From Zygnema cylindricum (Eukaryota > Streptophyta > Zygnematophyceae > Zygnematales > Zygnemataceae), in assembly GCA_037447655.1 (NCBI GenBank), contig JBBHKE010001577.1:95438-159437 (forward strand): a stretch of 64,000 bases of DNA. Direction: 5' to 3'. The notes beneath the pieces were generated by a model. That model worked only from the letters and a program-made list of their open reading frames with translations, had not been told where the DNA came from and did no database searches. The position numbers and the translations under genes are program-made. Below, one piece after another: positions 43,176-54,072 of this stretch. Each line of letters begins with the position of its first letter. The stretch's first letter is position 1.

Positions 43176-43610
43176 AGGAGAGCCATCTAAAGATCGGATG
43201 CCCTTTCTACCTGCAAATGAGGACATGCAAGTCCTTAAATGAGATGGCGTAGGATGAAGTGCTTTGGCGCCATATTGTTGAAGTCCCACGTTTCAGTATC
43301 ATTCTCCTCGTTCCTCGGAATAGGTGACATGAATGCCGAACCAGTTGTTATTGGTGTGGTCGCTTCCTTCTCCTTTCCTTTGTCTACCACCTCTCTTTCA
43401 TTTGTTTCCTCCGTTGAAGGTGAATCCTCTTTCCTGGTGAATCTGCTTCCTCCAAACCCTGGAGGAATTCCAAGACTTGATGGACCCCCCAATCGTCCAC
43501 TCACTATCCCCCAAAACCTTTTTTCGCATAGAGCTCCTATCATCATACTTTCCCAGTGTATGAAGCCAGTTCCATTAAAGATTGGTACACTAGAGGGTGG
43601 GCCCATAACA
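43176..43610 (-). pseudogene. Cop-A' gag N-terminal fragment
   Basis: After an LTR1 copy (ending at 43611 on the minus strand) comes the primer-binding site GTTATGGGCCCACC (43609-43596) and a gag frame closely similar to Cop-A (MGPPSSVPIFNGTGFIHWES, ALCEKRFWGIVSGRLGGPSS, FILRHLI). The frame has a stop near 43239 and is cut at ~43176 after ERASDL. The LTR start codon seen in Cop-A is not in frame here (ATG at 43608 within the PBS is the first clear Met). Confidence 0.85.
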
Positions 43611-43971
43611 TGAAACTCTGAGACCTCTATAAATCCTCAGAGTGGACAGCTTCGAAGAAGCCTCTAGGATAATCCTAACCCCTTTGTGTTTCAGCAAAAA
43701 CAATTGCCAACCTGGCATACAACATCTCTGACCACCTATAGCCCTGTGAAGGCAAGACTTCCCTGAGTTGATAGCAAAAAGAATCTCTGAATTTGCTCCC
43801 TTGAGCAATAAGTTATGGAGGGTCAAAGTTGACCTTTTATACAGAAGCTCTCTGAAGAGAGGGTCATATCTTCTAATTTTTCTAAGTCCTATCTCTCTCA
43901 CCGACTCTATCTACTGATGTACGGAACCCATGAGATTACAGTTCTGTACGCAAAAGTACAGTTGCCGATGT
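43611..43971 (-). repeat. LTR1' left part, 5' LTR of Cop-A' split by Cop-B
   Basis: 361 bp of an LTR1 copy, from TGAAACTCTG to the duplicated GATGT (43967-43971). The rest of the LTR continues at 50165-50858; together about 1050 bp. The interruption is the Cop-B element. Confidence 0.92.
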
Positions 43972-44844
43972 TGAAATTATGTGGTCTCCATTGACCCACA
44001 GAATGAGCAGCCTATGTAAAGCCTCTAGGATAATATTTGCCCCTTCTACTTTCCCGCTGAATAAGCGCCGCCCAGGCACACAAATATTCTGACCACTCTC
44101 ACCCTTGTGAGGACAAGACTCTCCTGAGTCAAACGCAAAAAGAATCACTGAATTTGCTCACCCGAACAGTAAGTTATGGCTGGTCAAAGATGACCTTTAT
44201 AGTTACAAGCTCTCTTAGAGAGAGAGGTACCTAAATATTACTAAGTCTCGGTCTGCCTACTCACGACTACCTACTATTAAACCCTAGTCCAATAGGATCA
44301 CTATAAAGTACAAGAAGGTACAATGGGCGGTGTACTTATTGCACAACCATTGTACGACAAGGTCTACAAGGTGACACCTGTCATATCGGAAGCCATGGTT
44401 CCTCCTCCCATCTTCTCCGGTATCAAATAATGTGGCGCCACGTGGCACCGCGTGACGTTATATCCGTATGCCGCCAAAAAGCTCACTTCGCGTGGCGGCT
44501 ATAATGCCGGCCGTCCGATCAAAACATATTTTACACGGTTCAGATTCGCGTACATGCAGAAATTGCTCCTTTTGGTTAGTCTGCTGTTAATTAGCTATAT
44601 TTATGAAACCCGTCACGTGTATCGTTTCGTAACGCCTTAATGGTTAAGGCGTTAGGCTATAAAGAATCTAGAGGTCACAGGTTCAAACCTAGACCTAGGC
44701 ATCATTTTAGCCAAAATACCTTTAACTGCAAAAACTGCCACTTTCTAAATATGGCGGCAGCCATGGCGCGCCTTTGATCCTTACTCTCTTTCTTTAAAAC
44801 AAAACTAAATAGGGAAGTGAACTATTAATTACCTATTTTCAACA
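43972..44844 (-). repeat. Cop-B 3' LTR (LTR3)
   Basis: 873 bp. It contains on the plus strand the best tRNA-like module of the window (44631-44702), GTAC tetramers at 44308-44352 and the conserved GGCGCGCC near 44775. Confidence 0.95.
44631..44702 (+). other. tRNA-like module with A-box and B-box matches (antisense to Cop-B)
   Basis: TGGTTAAGGCG (44641-44651) fits the Pol III A-box consensus TRGYNNANNNG exactly, and GTTCAAACC (44681-44689) fits the B-box GWTCRANNC. They are 29 bp apart, as in tRNA genes. Between them an anticodon-arm-like segment and AGGTC, a typical type I variable loop, can be read. The T-stem and acceptor stem are too poor for a working tRNA. An outer CTAG-GGTC/GACCTAG stem encloses the T-loop-like sequence. 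Confidence 0.6.
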
Positions 44845-44857
44845 CTCCCCTTAATTC

Positions 44858-46720
44858 CTAGTCACTTTTCAATTTTAATCCACTGTTTTCTCTGCAATAA
44901 ATCAACTTAGGGGAATGCACTGCTTTTGTCATCATGTCTGCAATCATTTCTCTATCAGTTTTATGAACTAGTTTAATAATTTTATTTTCTACCTTCTCTC
45001 TGAAAAAGCTTAGTCTAATATCCATATGCTTAGCTTTGAAGTGATGTTTCGGATTAGCTGCAATCGAGATAGCAGCTTGATTATCACAAAAAACATTTTG
45101 AGTTCCAGACTTCATGAACCCAAGTTCTTCAAGAAGAGATTTAACCCACATTAATTCTTTGGTGGAAGCACAAGAAGCCATGTATTCAGCCTCCATAGTG
45201 GACTGAGCAACTACTTTTTGTTGCTTGCTACTCCAACAACATGCACCGGATCCAATTTACAACACATATCTAGTCGTACACCTCCTTAAAGGCACATCTC
45301 CATAACTGGCATCACTCCAAGTGGTGATATCAGTGTGCTCCCCGCCCAAATGCAACCATAATTCCCTTGTCCCCACCAGATACCTCATCACCCTTTTGGC
45401 AGCCTCCCAATCTCTCTTTCTTGGTTCATTTAGATTTCTACTAAGGACACCTACAGCTGCAGCTATATCCGGACGGGTACAGTTCATAAAATAAATTAAA
45501 CTGCCTACAATCTGCCGATAAGGGATATTTTCCATAAATTTTCTTTCTATCTCGTCCATCTCATCATTAATGATGAATATTCCTCCCTCTTCACTCCCCT
45601 CTCTCACTTTCTTCAAATCCATGGGAGTAGTACATCCGTTTGCTTTCTCCATTTGAAATTTTTCTAGCATATTACCGATTGCTTCTTTTTGAGTGAGTCT
45701 TATAATTCTATTCCCTCTATCTCTCTCCATCTGAATTCCCAAAATGTACTTTGCTTCTCCAAGATCTTTCATATCAAAACTGCTTCTAAGATCCCGTTTT
45801 AGTTTGTTAATTTTATCTAAGGACTTGCTTAAGACCAACAAATCATCAACATAAATAGCAATAAATATCACTCCATTCTCATCCTCAAATAAATATATAG
45901 AGTCATCTGAACTTATTCTGATATACCCCAAACCGGTCAGAAATTCGTCGAGCTTTATATTCCACTGTCGCGGGGCTTGCTTAAGCCCATAGAGTGATTT
46001 TATCAGTTTGCAAACTTTGTTTTCTTCCCCACTTTCCACGAATCCTTCCGGTTGCCTCATGTAAATTTCTTCTTCCAACTCTCCGTGCAAAAAGGCAGTT
46101 TTAATATTCATCTGGTGGATTTCCATATCCTCCGCTGCGGCTATACTTAAAAGGATTCTAACAGAAGGAAATCTGACTACAGGTGCAAAGGTTTCTTCGT
46201 AGTCTATCCCCTCTTTTTGTGTATAACCTTTTGCAACTAACCTAGCTTTGTACCTCTCAATGGTATTATCCGGGTTTAATTTAACTTTAAAAACCCACTT
46301 ACATCCGATCGGTTTTCGGTCCGGTGGACAATCTACCAACTCCCATGTATTGGCTTCCATGATAGATGCCATTTCTTCATTTATAGCTGTGATCCACCGG
46401 CTACTTTCTGGAGTGTTTATGGCCTCTAAGTATGTTTGAGGTTCATCTGGGTGAGACATCTTTGTGAGTTGGTTATTTACTTGTCTTTCTTGAAGTCGTT
46501 TACTACTTCTTCCCCCTTCAAAATCGGACGCCGGTATGGAAGGCATCCTTCGGTTTCGTTTTGGGAGATTTTCAGCTTCCCTATCTTCCAATTCCGGTGT
46601 CTCATCAAGTTCCTCATCGGTTTCCACTTTGTATTGTGGCGTTGCCTCGGATGTTGTCCTTTCCTCCTTCTCCTTTGGTAAATCTGCAGATTTTTCTTTT
46701 TCTCCCTCTTCCTTCTCTTC
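44858..46720 (-). pseudogene. Cop-B reverse transcriptase-RNase H
   Basis: The frame 46627-45257 is open for 456 codons. It has a charged linker, then [89 protein letters not shown] and MKDLGEAKYILGIQ, then the connection and first part of RNase H (TWSDASYGDVPLRRCTT). A TAA at 45256-45254, likely from CAA (Gln), interrupts it. RNase H continues with STMEAEYMASCASTKELMW, DNQAAISIAANPKHHFKAKHMDIR and KAVHSPKLIYCREN, ending at 44858. The catalytic DD is intact. Confidence 0.92.
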
Positions 46721-47907
46721 ATTTTAAAAGTCAAAGTCAGAAAACTGATCCGTTTCAAATCTGATTTTGACTTCCTTATTATATTTGAATGGATCAATGG
46801 ACTTCTCTTCATTCATCACCACTATGTGCTTTACCAAAATTATATCTCTCTTTTTCAAGTCATACACTCGGTATCCTTTTGTGCTCTCATCATATCCTAC
46901 AAGATAACCTGGTTCCCTCTTCCCTCTAACTTCCATTTAGTCTTATCGGAATCCAAACTGTAGACTTGACTTCCGAACACTCTCAAACTAGACAAATCAT
47001 GCTTTCTTCCTGTCCACCTCTCATACAGAGTTTCCTCCTTATTTGCTGAAGTTAGGACTCTATTTTTGATGAAATTAGCATAGTTCATAGACTCAGCCCA
47101 AAACTGCAGCCCTATCTTCTTATCACTTAACATACTTCTAGACATATCTCCTAAAGTTCTATTCACTCTTTCTGCTACTCCATTTTGTTCCGGATTATAG
47201 GGAACAGTTTTCTCATGATGAATTCCTTCTTCTTTAAGATATTCTTCAAAATCCCTTGAGGTGTATTCTTTCCCATTATCACTTCTTATCTCTTTTATTG
47301 AGGTTTCATGTAGCTTTTCACTCCATACTTTATACTCTTTGAAACATCTTAATACCTCTGCCTTATGTCTGAGAAAGTATACCTTCGTGTATCTAGACAA
47401 ATAATCTGTGATAGTTAACATCCATCTCTTCCCCCCATGTGAAGTATACCTAGCAGGTCCCCAAACATCAGTGTGAACTAGATCTAATACTTTCTCTCTC
47501 CTAAATGTGGTTGCCTTTGGAAATAGAAGTCTATGAATCTTCCCTTGGGCACATCCACTACAATCATCAAAGGTCTCATCATCTTCAAAAGTAATACCCT
47601 CCACTATTCCCTTTTTCTTCATTTTCTTTAATCTATCTAGATGCACATGCCCCAACCTTTTATACCAAAGCATCATCTCATTTGCACACGAGTAGAGAAC
47701 ACTTATTTCATTGCAAAGAACAAATCTGAACATTCCTTGACTGCCCTTCTCAGCTATGAAATAAACCTCATTATCAAAGCTTGTTGTGAAGATTCCTTTC
47801 CTAGTTCCTGTTTCAAACTCCTTTTCATCTAGGACAGCTGTTGAGACTAGGTTCTTGCTAAGTTGTGGAATGTAAAGAACGTCTGAGAGTGCTACAATTG
47901 AGGCCTT
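46721..47907 (-). pseudogene. Cop-B integrase
   Basis: GAG-pre-integrase HHCC is at ~47680-47540 (YKRLGHVHLDRL, CSGCAQGKIH). The core has HTDVWGPARYTSHGGKRW, IRSDNGKEYTSRDF and PYNPEQNGVAERVNRT, so D, D and E are present. ERWTGRKHDLSSLRVFGSQ and PGYLVGYDESTKGYRVYDL follow after a frameshift near 46915. A stop after FSDFDF near 46722 separates it from the RT frame. The upstream stretch 47907-47734 is in another frame. Confidence 0.88.
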
Positions 47908-48297
47908 TCAATCAACTAGAACCTTCAAGTCAACAGTTCCAACAAGACTTGTGGTTTCTACTCTACCATCTCCGTACTCTATCTCAACTGTTGGGATCTT
48001 TCTCAGTTTAGTGAACCACCGCTTATCTTTGCACATATGCATTGAAGCCCCTGAGTCTATGATCCACCCATCCTCGGGTGGATCCCTCTTACCTCCGAAA
48101 GCACACTTTTGTCTCCGTGGAATATCGACATGCTTTTCAGTGTTTTTCGGATTAAAGAGAAGCTCCTCAAGCTCCTCTTTAGGTTCAGTTTTTTCTTCCA
48201 CTTCCTCATCAAGAACTTGAGTCAGGAAAGCCTTTTTCTTTCCTCCGTCCTTTGAGGTTCCTTGACCATCTTTCAGTCGAAGATCTGCAAGTCTGAC
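47908..48297 (-). pseudogene. Cop-B protease
   Basis: The frame 48201-47908 contains IPRRQKCAFG, WIIDSGASMHMCKDKRWF and VEIEYGDGRVETTSLVG, the copia aspartic protease with an intact DSG. A TGA after CHFCKKPGHYMAD (48298) and a frame change in the acidic linker separate it from Gag, where the intact element would read through. Confidence 0.88.
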
Positions 48298-49290
48298 TCA
48301 ATCTGCCATGTAGTGTCCCGGTTTCTTGCAGAAGTGACATAATCCTCCTCGAGAAGTTCCTCTCCCTTGTCTATCAAATTTGCCACCTCCTTGTCCTCTT
48401 CCACGAAAGTTTCGATAGGGATCTTTCCCACTCTCCTCATCACGCTTCCGCCAATCAGCTCCAGCAGACAATGCTTGAACACTTGGACTCCCTCTCCTAA
48501 GCTCTATGGTGCTTTCTTTCACTAGAATCATTCCCACAGTGTCATCCCAATTCCAATTGCTATCTCCTATGTCCTGCAATCGGTTAATGATATTCTCATA
48601 CTCTTCAGGTAGTTTCATCATTAATGTGTTCACTCTTTTTCTCTCAGACCATGAGTTACCTGCACTCTCTAACTCTCCAAACAATGCTCCTAAATCATTG
48701 CAATAATTATCCATACTTCCTCCCTTATAAGTATAAGGTGCAATCTTATTTTCTGCCAACTGTAACTGCTGCAATGATCCACTATTATATTTGTTAACTA
48801 GTGATATCCAAATCTGAGATGAAGATTTGACATGCATAAGGGGAAATGCAATACCCTTTGCTACACTTTTAAGAATTAAGAGCTTAGCAACCTTGTCTTT
48901 GTAGTTCCACTTTTCATACTCCGATCTTTCGGTCTGAACCCTTGTCGCCGTTTTTGGTGGTGCTGCTGCCGGTATCGCCTTCGGCAATGGTGTCACTTGA
49001 GTTGCAACTCCTCCCTTTTCTCCTTCCATGACAATCTCCTCTCCTTCCTCATCTTCATCCTCGGTGATGGTGGCAGCTGTTCTACCAACTGTAGAGGCGG
49101 AGGTGCCAGAAAAACGTGTCCCTCCAAACCCAGGTGGAGGTGGGCATCGAATTTGTCCAGACACTATGCCCCATAGATGCTTCTCAAATAGTTCTCCCTC
49201 CATCATCATTTCCCAATAAAGAAAGTCTGATCCATCAAATACGGGCACCCTAGAGGGTGGGCCCATAACCTGAAATTCTGTGGTCTCCAT
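48298..49290 (-). CDS. Cop-B Gag (330 aa to a premature stop)
   Basis: The ATG at 49290 is inside the 5' LTR: METTEF(Q) is LTR-coded and QVMGPPSRVP spans the primer-binding site. A capsid region follows (YWEMMMEGELFEKHLWGIV, LLILKSVAKGIAFPLMHV, LMMKLPEEYENIINRLQDI), then a Gly/Arg-rich stretch and a CCHC knuckle CHFCKKPGHYMAD whose last Cys is lost beyond the stop. Similarity to Cop-A Gag is clear throughout, and the same start position supports the LTR start. Confidence 0.88.
   Translation of the reverse strand: METTEFQVMGPPSRVPVFDGSDFLYWEMMMEGELFEKHLWGIVSGQIRCPPPPGFGGTRFSGTSASTVGRTAATITEDEDEEGEEIVMEGEKGGVATQVTPLPKAIPAAAPPKTATRVQTERSEYEKWNYKDKVAKLLILKSVAKGIAFPLMHVKSSSQIWISLVNKYNSGSLQQLQLAENKIAPYTYKGGSMDNYCNDLGALFGELESAGNSWSERKRVNTLMMKLPEEYENIINRLQDIGDSNWNWDDTVGMILVKESTIELRRGSPSVQALSAGADWRKRDEESGKDPYRNFRGRGQGGGKFDRQGRGTSRGGLCHFCKKPGHYMAD
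49256..49270 (-). promoter_or_regulatory. Cop-B primer-binding site (half-tRNA type)
   Basis: On the minus strand GGTTATGGGCCCACC follows the 5' LTR without a gap. It is identical to the Cop-A site and complementary to the anticodon arm of initiator tRNA-Met. Confidence 0.85.
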
Positions 49291-50164
49291 TGACCCACAG
49301 AATGAGCAGCCTATGTAAAGCCTCTAGGATAATATTTGCCCCTTCTACTTTCCCGCTGAATAAGCGCCGCCCAGGCACACAAATATTCTGACCACTCTCA
49401 CCCTTGTGAGGACAAGACTCCCCTGAGTCAAACGCAAAAAGAATCACTGAATTTGCTCACCCGAGCAGTAAGTTATGGTTGGTCAAAGATGACCTTTATA
49501 GTTACAAGCTCTCTTAGAGAGAGAGGTACCTAAATATTACTAAGTCTCGGTCTGCCTACTCACGACTACCTACTATTAAACCCTAGTCCAATAGGAACAC
49601 TATAAAGTACAAGAAGGTACAATGGGCGGTGTACTTATTGTACAACCATTGTACGACAAGGTCTACAAGGTGACACCTGTCATATCGGAAGCCATGGTTC
49701 CTCCTCCCATCTTCTCCGGTATCAAATAATGTGGCGCCACGTGGCACCGCGTGACGCTATATCCGTATGCCGCCAAAAAGCTCACTTCGCGTGGCGGCTA
49801 TAATGCCGACCGTCCGATCAAAACATATTTTACACGGTTCAGATTCGCGTACATGCAGAAATTGCTCCTTTTGGTTAGTCTGCTGTTAATTAGCTGTTTC
49901 GTTAATGTTTATATATATATTTATGAAACCCGTCACGTGTATCGTTTCGTAACGCCTTAAAAGTTAAGGCGTTATGCTATAAAGAATCTAGAGGTCACAG
50001 GTTCAAACCTAGACCTAGGCATCATTTTAGCCAAAATACCCTTAACTGCAAAAACTGCCACTTTCTAAATATGGCGGCAGCCATGGCGCGCCTTTGATCC
50101 TTACTCTCTTTCTTTAAAAAAAAACTAAATAGGGAAGTGAACTATTAATTACCTCTTTTCAACA
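49271..50164 (-). repeat. Cop-B 5' LTR (LTR3)
   Basis: 894 bp. The tRNA-like module is at 49951-50022, but its A-box is decayed (AAGTTAAGGCG) while the B-box GTTCAAACC (50001-50009) is kept. Contains (AT)n near 49911. The right end TTTTCAACA is followed by GATGT. Confidence 0.95.
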
Positions 50165-50858
50165 GATGTACTTTATGTACGAACACTGTACGACATGCCC
50201 TAAATGTCCACACGTGGTGTGTCCGGATTGGCTCCTTTAATCCTCGGAGATGCCGCGCTCCAATGTTACTTCGCCACGTGTCATCCGATGTGGCGATGCC
50301 CACAAACCGCCGAATTCTTCTTCCCGGATCTCGGCGCTAATTCCGGCCGTCCGATTAAACTCGCATTTGATCGTAGCCGTGATAAATACATGCGCGGTAT
50401 TTGTTTCGTTTACGAAATCAATGCGCGGTATTGATTTCTTATCCGTACCGCAATTCGTACTTTTACACTACCAGATCTATGTATCCCGTTAACAATTATA
50501 GTTAAATGAGATTTATCCTACGAATTAATGTTTAATTAATTATCGTACTATATAATGCGTAAGACTACTTCTAGACTTAACGGCTAAGGCTACCAGCTAT
50601 CTAATGTCTGTCGGCCGGTAGGTACCAGGATCAAATCCTGTGGCCGGCACATACCTTTTACTAAATAATCCCCTTACTAAAATAAATTTCCCGTAAACCT
50701 CAGGATAGCCTAGGTAGCCATGGCTCAAGCTTCCTCTCCAATTTCTCAGTGACTGCGACATGTTTGAGAAGTTGGAGAGAGAAGTTAGAGGTAGACTGCC
50801 TCGGCTTCTTTATTTCTGTTCAGACCTAGAAAATACTTTAAAACAATTAATTTCTACA
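50165..50858 (-). repeat. LTR1' right part
   Basis: This is the continuation of the LTR1 copy split by Cop-B, starting with the duplicated GATGT and ending TTTCTACA at 50858. The tRNA-like hairpin lies at 50575-50650 on the plus strand, with B-box GATCAAATC at 50629-50637. Confidence 0.92.
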
Positions 50859-53800
50859 ACCAACACCTGAAAGGATGTTTGGAGGAATGGTATTCCTCAC
50901 GGGGAGAACTCCTGGCCCCTGGTGTAGAGGGTATCTGCGTCTGAAGACTTGTCTGGCCTGATGTAGTAGAAGGAAGGGCCCCCTCCCCTTCGTCCACACC
51001 TAGATATCCACGAGAATACCTTTCGTCCTTAAGATCTGTCTCCGTTGAAGGGATGTGGATCCGAGGTCGGTTCAAAGGTAGATCTCTGGGCAGGGATGGA
51101 GAAGAAGACGACGAAGGCCAGTTCTGAGGAGAAGGAGTTTATCTCCGGAAAGGGGTCTGTTTTCGGGGCCGTCTTCGAGAGGTTTCAGGAGGAGGAGTTT
51201 CGGAACTGGAGGAAGGGGAACGCCGTTTAGGAGGATGATGGAATTCAAGTATTTTCTAGGTCTAGAGATTGCAAAATAAAAAGCAAATAGTAGATGTTGA
51301 GAGCCTCCCTCTAACTCCTCACTCAAGTCCCCACACTTGTCGCAGTCACTGAAGACTTGAGGAGTTAGCCATAGCTGCCTGTGCTATCTAGAGAGAGACA
51401 AGTGCTATCTAGAGAGAGACAGGCAGTTGTTTCATTGGTTTTTCTAAAAAGAAGTTTCACAGAGCCAGGATTTGATTCTAGTACCTACCTGCATCAAACC
51501 CGCAGTAACCGGTAACCTTATCCTAATAGTCTAGATTATGGGATAGAGTGTATTGTGTATGATAGTTATATAAATAGTTACAATTTGACTAATTCATTTA
51601 CCGGGAACTATATACATGATGCATAGAAACAAATGTGTAAAGTACGACGTAAGGTACGGCTAAGAAATAAATACCGCGCATTTTGTTTGACGTCGGAAAG
51701 GATACCGCGCAAGTATTTATGACGGCCACGATTGAAATCCAGTTTCGATCGGACGGCTGCGAAGGATGTCGAGATCGCGGAGTAGGATTTTGGCGGTTTG
51801 TGATCCACATCGAGTGACACGTGGCAAAGCTACATTGGATTGCGGCAACTCCGAGGATTACGGAAATGAATCCAGGTTTGACATGTGTCAACATTTTGGC
51901 CATGTCGTACTATGGTCATACAGAAAGTACACCGACACCTGTACTTTTTTGTACGATACAGTATTCTAATTGGTGCCGTACTTCAGTAGATAGAGTTTTA
52001 GAGGGTGATAGGACTTAGAAAAATTTGGTAGATAGGATCCTCTCTTTGAGAGAGCACCTTGTATAAATGGCTAACTTTGGGAAGCCATAACAATAAATTT
52101 ACTTGACCATTTTCAGTGATTCTTTTTGTTGCACACTCAGGGGAGTCGAAGCTACACAGGGGTGTAGTCGGTTAGAGTTTTTGCTGCCAGGGTGGCTGCA
52201 CTTCGAAGGGAAAGTCAAAGTGGGTGAATGCATATTCTAACTTTGCATTCGGTGGTGGAACTGACCACACAGAAAGTGTTATTTCACAGGGGTGAATCTA
52301 TAATTGGGTTCTGATTGTTAAGGGGTCAATCATTTCGGTTTATATCAAGTTAGGAGTCGGCACCATCTAGATTAGCTTCTTTCGATTTGCTTACTCTAAG
52401 AGCCAATGGAGGTCTCAGAGTTTCAGAGGAGAGTAGACGTCTGACTTGTAGGATAAATTCAACGGACATGGTAATCCACGGCTTGCTCCGGTAAGGGAAA
52501 CGGAAGGTGAGGGAGAGGAGATGGGAACGTCCCGGGGTTCAACTGTTGGATCTTGGGAATGAGAGGTAGGAGGATGAGGAGGAAAAGGAGGAGGATCAGG
52601 GGACAGTCTGGGTGGAGGCGATGGAGGTGTGGACGGTCTCAAGGGGATGTGAATTCTTTCGTCCGATCGTAACTCCACTAAGGCCTCCACAGCTGCAGAA
52701 ACCTCCACCGAAACAAAAGTAGGCTCTTCCCTTGGAGTCACTGCAAGTTCAGACGGTGAATCTGCACCCAAACCCCCAATGTTAGGTCTTGTGTCAGCCC
52801 CCCTCTTCCCGTTGAAGAGGAGGTTCTTGAACAGTCTCCGAGGAAGGAGCCTGGGGTTGAGCTCCGGACGGAGGTCCCGTTATTGGTTTTGGAGGGATCC
52901 GCCCACAAAGGATCCCACTTAACCTCCGCCAAGCTTCCCGGATGAGGTTCAATTCCTGCTCCCACAACTTTCTCTTTTCTTCCTCCAAAGCCTCCCAATC
53001 TACTATGACGGGTCCAACCCCCGCTGTAGCCTGGCCCTGAGATTTCAATATTTCCAGTAGTTCCTCAGCCCTTTCCACTACTCCGGTCAGATCAGCTATC
53101 CCTGCTCCTAGAATTTCTTGATCTATAGGCCTGGCTCTCCACAATCCCTCGGACAACTCTTCCGGTTCGGTTTCTGGAACCTTTAGTTCAGTGGGTTCAG
53201 GTCGCCAGAACCCTCCGTCAGGGCGAACACGGTGTGTCGTAGGGGAAGATCTCTCGGTGGAGACTGGGGTCGGCGTTGGGGAAGTTTCTTCCTTGGGAAG
53301 AGGTGCAAATCTACCCTTACTATCCCTATGGTCAAACTTCTTCCCCCTCACTGGCTCTGGAGCCCCTCTCTCGTTGTCACCTGCTCCCCTACGAGACCTT
53401 GAAGCAGGGCGCACTCGGGACGATCGGCTTGCTGCACTGTCTTGGGAAGAAGATGGAGGAGGGCGAGAAGGAGGAGCCCTCCTAGCCTTTCCTGCAAAGA
53501 CGGTGAGGAACTACTCTCTGAAGAGCTGCTTAGAATCTCCACCACCCCTCCCACTGGTTTAACCACCGGGGTCGATCTGACTGAGCCACTCTCGGCACCA
53601 ACTCCTGCTTCACCTTGAGTTTATGAAGATCATGAAGAGCAAGGAGTTCCTTTTGACCAGGGCGGCTGGGATCTGCCAAAACCGCAGTGTCAATCTGAAT
53701 TTCGGCCCTGGGAATCTTTGATCTGGTATGAAGCCCGACCTTTGGAAGAGGACCCAAATGGGGCTCCCGCTAAGCTTGCCTCTTTGGCCTGGCCCGGGGT

Positions 53801-54072
53801 GACACTCGGTTTCTTTCTTGAGCCTGTGCTCTGGACTCCCTTCGTTCCTTGGCAAAGGCCCTGGCGGGCTCCGCCAAGGAAGGGAAATGTTTTGGAGTAA
53901 GACTAGGAGGAGAGGGAGGCGAAGGGACCGTAGCTGGTTCTTTGGATGGAGAGTCAAAAACGGTCTCCATGGGAACGGGTTCCTCGGGCATCTGAGAATC
54001 TTCCTCCGGTGCGGGCTTCTCCGGCCTACCCTGTTTTACTAATCCATTATCTGGAGTTTCTCCTCCCCCCAT
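50859..54072 (-). pseudogene. Proline-rich Gag-like reading frame (Gyp-B 5' region?), split by solo LTR6
   Basis: A minus-strand coding region starts at MGGGETPDNGLVKQ (54072) and is followed in shifting frames by a basic QAQERNRVSPRARPKR, EIQIDTAVLADPSRPGQKEL, RGKKFDHRDSKGRFAPLP, and LWEQELNLIREAWRRLSGIL (53414-52794). A Ser/Pro/Glu-rich part follows (RIHIPLRPSTPPSPP at ~52650). After LTR6 it goes on at 51230-50861 (RYSRGYLGVDEGEG). Composition is Pro, Ser, Glu and Arg rich, without zinc knuckle or enzyme motif. Its place downstream of LTR5b suggests the gag of Gyp-B, but similarity to known Gag is not visible. It could also be another element's accessory ORF. Confidence 0.5.
51236..52425 (+). 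repeat. LTR6, solo LTR (copia, related to LTR1)
   Basis: 1190 bp, TGATGGAATT...GAGTTTCA, flanked by a perfect 5-bp duplication GAGGA (51231-51235 and 52426-52430). The first 180 bp and the last 20 bp resemble LTR1 (AGTATTTTCTAGGTCT, CTTGTCGCAGTCACTGA, GGAGGTCTCAGAGTTTCA). Internal features are a doubled TGCTATCTAGAGAGAGACA (51383-51421), the antisense tRNA-like module (51461-51535) and a GTAC cluster (51907-51980). No internal element remains, so it arose by LTR-LTR recombination. Confidence 0.93.

Larger units (their letters stand above)
43972..50164 (-). mobile_element. Cop-B: complete Ty1/copia element inserted in an LTR1
   Basis: 6193 bp with LTRs 49271-50164 (5') and 43972-44844 (3'), TGTTGAAAA...GAATTTCA, flanked by the 5-bp duplication GATGT (43967-43971 and 50165-50169). 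The polypurine tract AAGGGGAG directly precedes the 3' LTR. Gag, PR, IN, RT and RNase H are all present with few stops. The 5' LTR is 21 bp longer than the 3' LTR, mainly near 49900-49920. Confidence 0.95.

Noticed and set aside
44631-44702. A functional tRNA gene
   Set aside because: A- and B-boxes fit, but the T-stem has mismatches, no proper acceptor stem forms, and copies diverge with their LTRs. It is better described as tRNA-like.
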